Source: Clostridia bacterium (GTDB taxonomy: Bacteria; Bacillota; Clostridia; Christensenellales; Borkfalkiaceae). Taken from it: DNA of 43,472 bases. The stretch's first letter is position 1; every line of letters begins with the position of its first letter. The notes beneath the pieces were generated by a model. The model saw only the letters and a program-made list of their open reading frames with translations. It made no database searches and was not told the DNA's origin. Made by a program: the position numbers and the translations under genes. The stretch is from assembly GCA_017445995.1 (NCBI GenBank), contig JAFSRT010000002.1, positions 1 through 43,472 of the forward strand, written 5' to 3'. Of the stretch, positions 42,291 through 43,472 are shown piece after piece.

Positions 42291-42314
42291 CCTAGACCTC
42301 CATATATTTTTATA

Positions 42315-42490
42315 TTAAGGAAACACTGATTTAAGCAAATTTTCAAGAATTTATTCTTGTAAATTTGCGAAAAGAAGTTTTTCCGATGGAAATGGCTGAT
42401 TAATAGTAGATTTTATCGTTGTGTTTTGAAAAGTGATTTTGTATAAATTGAAAAATACATAAAAGAATGAATTAATCAGCATTTCCTTAA
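42315..42490. mobile_element. MITE-like palindromic element
   Basis: 176 bp bounded by 17-bp imperfect inverted repeats (TTAAGGAAACACTGATT at 42315-42331 and its near complement at 42474-42490, 15 of 17 matching). Inside is a 34-base near-perfect hairpin (42335-42368, GCAAATTT/AAATTTGC). It encodes nothing. The right arm covers the stop codon of the yjbR-like gene. It resembles a miniature inverted-repeat transposable element; no parent transposase is in the window. Confidence 0.7.
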
Positions 42491-42846
42491 TTTGTAGATA
42501 TAAAACTTATATCAATCAAATTGCATATTTCTTTCACATCAACAGTTCCATCAAGTAAAATGGTAACCCAGTTACCACGACTTATGTGATAACCTTTAAG
42601 GTAGCCTTTTCTTCCTATCAATGCATCTTTAAATTCTACATCATTTATTTTGACATTCAAAACATAAACCTTTGATTTCCCAGTTAGCCCAAGTTTTTCT
42701 TTTTCCACATCCATTATCAAAGCAAACCATTTCTTATTATCGGAATGTCTAAAAATGGCATAATTAGGAAATCTTCGCCACAAATATTCTGGCTTTGCTT
42801 TATACTTCTTTTCAATATATTTAAATACTTCTGCTTTAATATCCAT
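42487..42846 (-). CDS. MmcQ/YjbR-family protein
   Basis: 119 residues. It shows the family's PEYLWRRFPNYAIFRHSDNKKWFALIM segment, a mid LNVKIN strand, and GRKGYLKGYHISRGNWVTILLDGTV. The family has a double-wing fold and is labelled DNA-binding, but its function is not established. The last codon and the stop lie in the right arm of the MITE-like element, so the natural C terminus may have been altered. Confidence 0.88.
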   Translation of the reverse strand: MDIKAEVFKYIEKKYKAKPEYLWRRFPNYAIFRHSDNKKWFALIMDVEKEKLGLTGKSKVYVLNVKINDVEFKDALIGRKGYLKGYHISRGNWVTILLDGTVDVKEICNLIDISFISTN

Positions 42847-43136
42847 ATGACAACCTACAAAACTTTTAGCACCTTATACCTTATTTTCTATTATATTCTA
42901 TCCCTTCCACCTACAAAAAGTGATTAATAACCTTCAATATTATACAAAATATCCATCTTCTTATCAATAATCTTTAACATCTGTTAAAATAAGCAACTTC
43001 CACAGCCCCATTATTCATAAAACCTTTTATTATAATGTTTTTTCGTAACTATCTTCTTCTTAATATCATTATATAGATTTGCAAAATTCAAACAAATCAT
43101 ATATAATTATAATATAAAAACAAAGTTATCAATATA

Positions 43137-43239
43137 GGGCACCTCGAAAAAGTCCACATAGAGGATAAGAAACTCTAACTCACTTCATTCCTAAGAGTTT
43201 CTTTATATCATTTTTCTACTTTTTCGAGTTAAGGTGCCC
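43137..43239. repeat. Palindromic repeat A
   Basis: The ends GGGCACCT plus CGAAAAAGT (43137-43153) pair with ACTTTTTCG plus AGGTGCCC (43218-43239), with a 5-base bulge. An inner stem AAGAAACTCT/AGAGTTTCTT lies within. The whole stretch forms one long hairpin. Confidence 0.75.
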
Positions 43240-43242
43240 GTT

Positions 43243-43307
43243 GGAACCTCTAAAAGCTCGCACTTTTGAAAAACAAATTTTTCAAGTGCTCACTTTTTAG
43301 AGGTTCC
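43243..43307. repeat. Palindromic repeat B
   Basis: The ends GGAACCTCTAAAA (43243-43255) pair exactly with 43295-43307. An inner stem GCACTT..GAAAAA/TTTTTC..AAGTGC surrounds a CAAA loop. It abuts repeat A with three bases between them. Confidence 0.75.
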
Positions 43308-43380
43308 CTATAATATATCAAAATCTCAAATAATCATTATCTAAGGAGGGGGGAACAATATTTATTGTTTCGTAAATACT

Positions 43381-43472
43381 ATGGATAATAAAGAGTTATT
43401 TTTTAAAATTTTAGATCAAGAAATGATACGTTCAACTGGTTGCACTGAACCTGCTGCCATCTCATATACTGC
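43381..43472 (+). CDS. CyuA/UPF0597-family L-cysteine desulfidase-like protein (5' part)
   Basis: Only the first 30 codons are in the window: MDNKELFFKILDQEMIRSTG then CTEPAAISYT. The SxGCTEPAAI motif, with an iron-sulphur-cluster Cys, is the start of the UPF0597/CyuA family, related to the alpha chain of L-serine dehydratase. CyuA breaks down L-cysteine. The strong ribosome site lies about 30 bases before this ATG. An in-frame ATT at 43360 would have normal spacing but is a rare start, so the true start is uncertain. Confidence 0.8.
   Translation, partial: MDNKELFFKILDQEMIRSTGCTEPAAISYT

Larger units (their letters stand above)
42847..43380. other. 530-bp AT-rich non-coding stretch with two palindromes
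   Basis: No gene is supported. The two palindromic repeats at 43137-43239 and 43243-43307 are the main structures. AAGGAGGGGGG at 43343-43353 looks like a ribosome site but lies about 30 bases before the next ATG. Confidence 0.55.

Overview
The window looks like the chromosome of a low-to-moderate G+C Bacillota, most likely an uncultured clostridial lineage. The evidence is the hrcA-grpE-dnaK-dnaJ order behind a CIRCE operator, RNase Y, a T-box leader, the rpoD-trmK-nif3 neighbourhood, and consensus sigma-A promoters (TTGACA, 17 bp, TATAAT). No species name is justified from sequence alone.

Layout. (1) 1-1960 is accessory. It holds the tail of an unidentified gene, an AT-rich gene for a nitrilase-fold protein whose 5' end looks damaged, and a tRNA-Arg(CCT) followed by two partial 5' copies of the same tRNA. 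(2) 1962-2746 holds an orphan MazF/NdoA-type toxin and a small hypothetical gene. (3) 2849-28909 is a long, almost wholly minus-strand housekeeping block: rpsU; prmA-mtaB-hinT; a lipoprotein; hrcA-grpE-dnaK-dnaJ; an S24/S26 peptidase with proA; rny with an AT-rich acyltransferase gene behind it; ftsK-rimO-pgsA-cinA-recA; and dgt-dnaG-rpoD-trmK-nif3-zinc-ribbon gene. (4) 29065-35429 holds ybaK, a MATE exporter, an XRE-cupin-acyl-CoA synthetase fusion under a T-box leader, and an AbrB/ABC-2 transporter operon. (5) 35535-35977 holds tRNA-Gln(CTG) followed by two 119-bp multi-hairpin units, each ending in a copy of the tRNA 3' end. (6) 36188-40060 is a two-gene plus-strand operon: a membrane-anchored McrB-like AAA+ ATPase and a zinc-ribbon partner. 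This is the best candidate for an undescribed system. (7) 40061-43472 is clearly AT-richer, with different codon use, lipoproteins, DUF4186, a nitroreductase, a YjbR protein, several palindromic repeats, and the start of a CyuA/UPF0597 gene. It begins at a sharp junction inside a truncated lipoprotein gene, so it is either an island or an assembly join.

How the genes work together. The central block serves translation fidelity and modification (mtaB, rimO, prmA, trmK, ybaK, rpsU), protein folding under HrcA control, replication and segregation (dnaG, ftsK, recA, dgt), and RNA turnover (rny). The T-box gene suggests amino-acid-responsive activation of a carboxylic acid, plausibly for making a branched-chain amino acid from a scavenged short-chain acid. 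The ATPase/zinc-ribbon pair resembles McrBC-type two-component machines but is membrane-tethered and has no nuclease motif that I can see.

All calls come from reading the sequence and recalling protein families; no database search was run.
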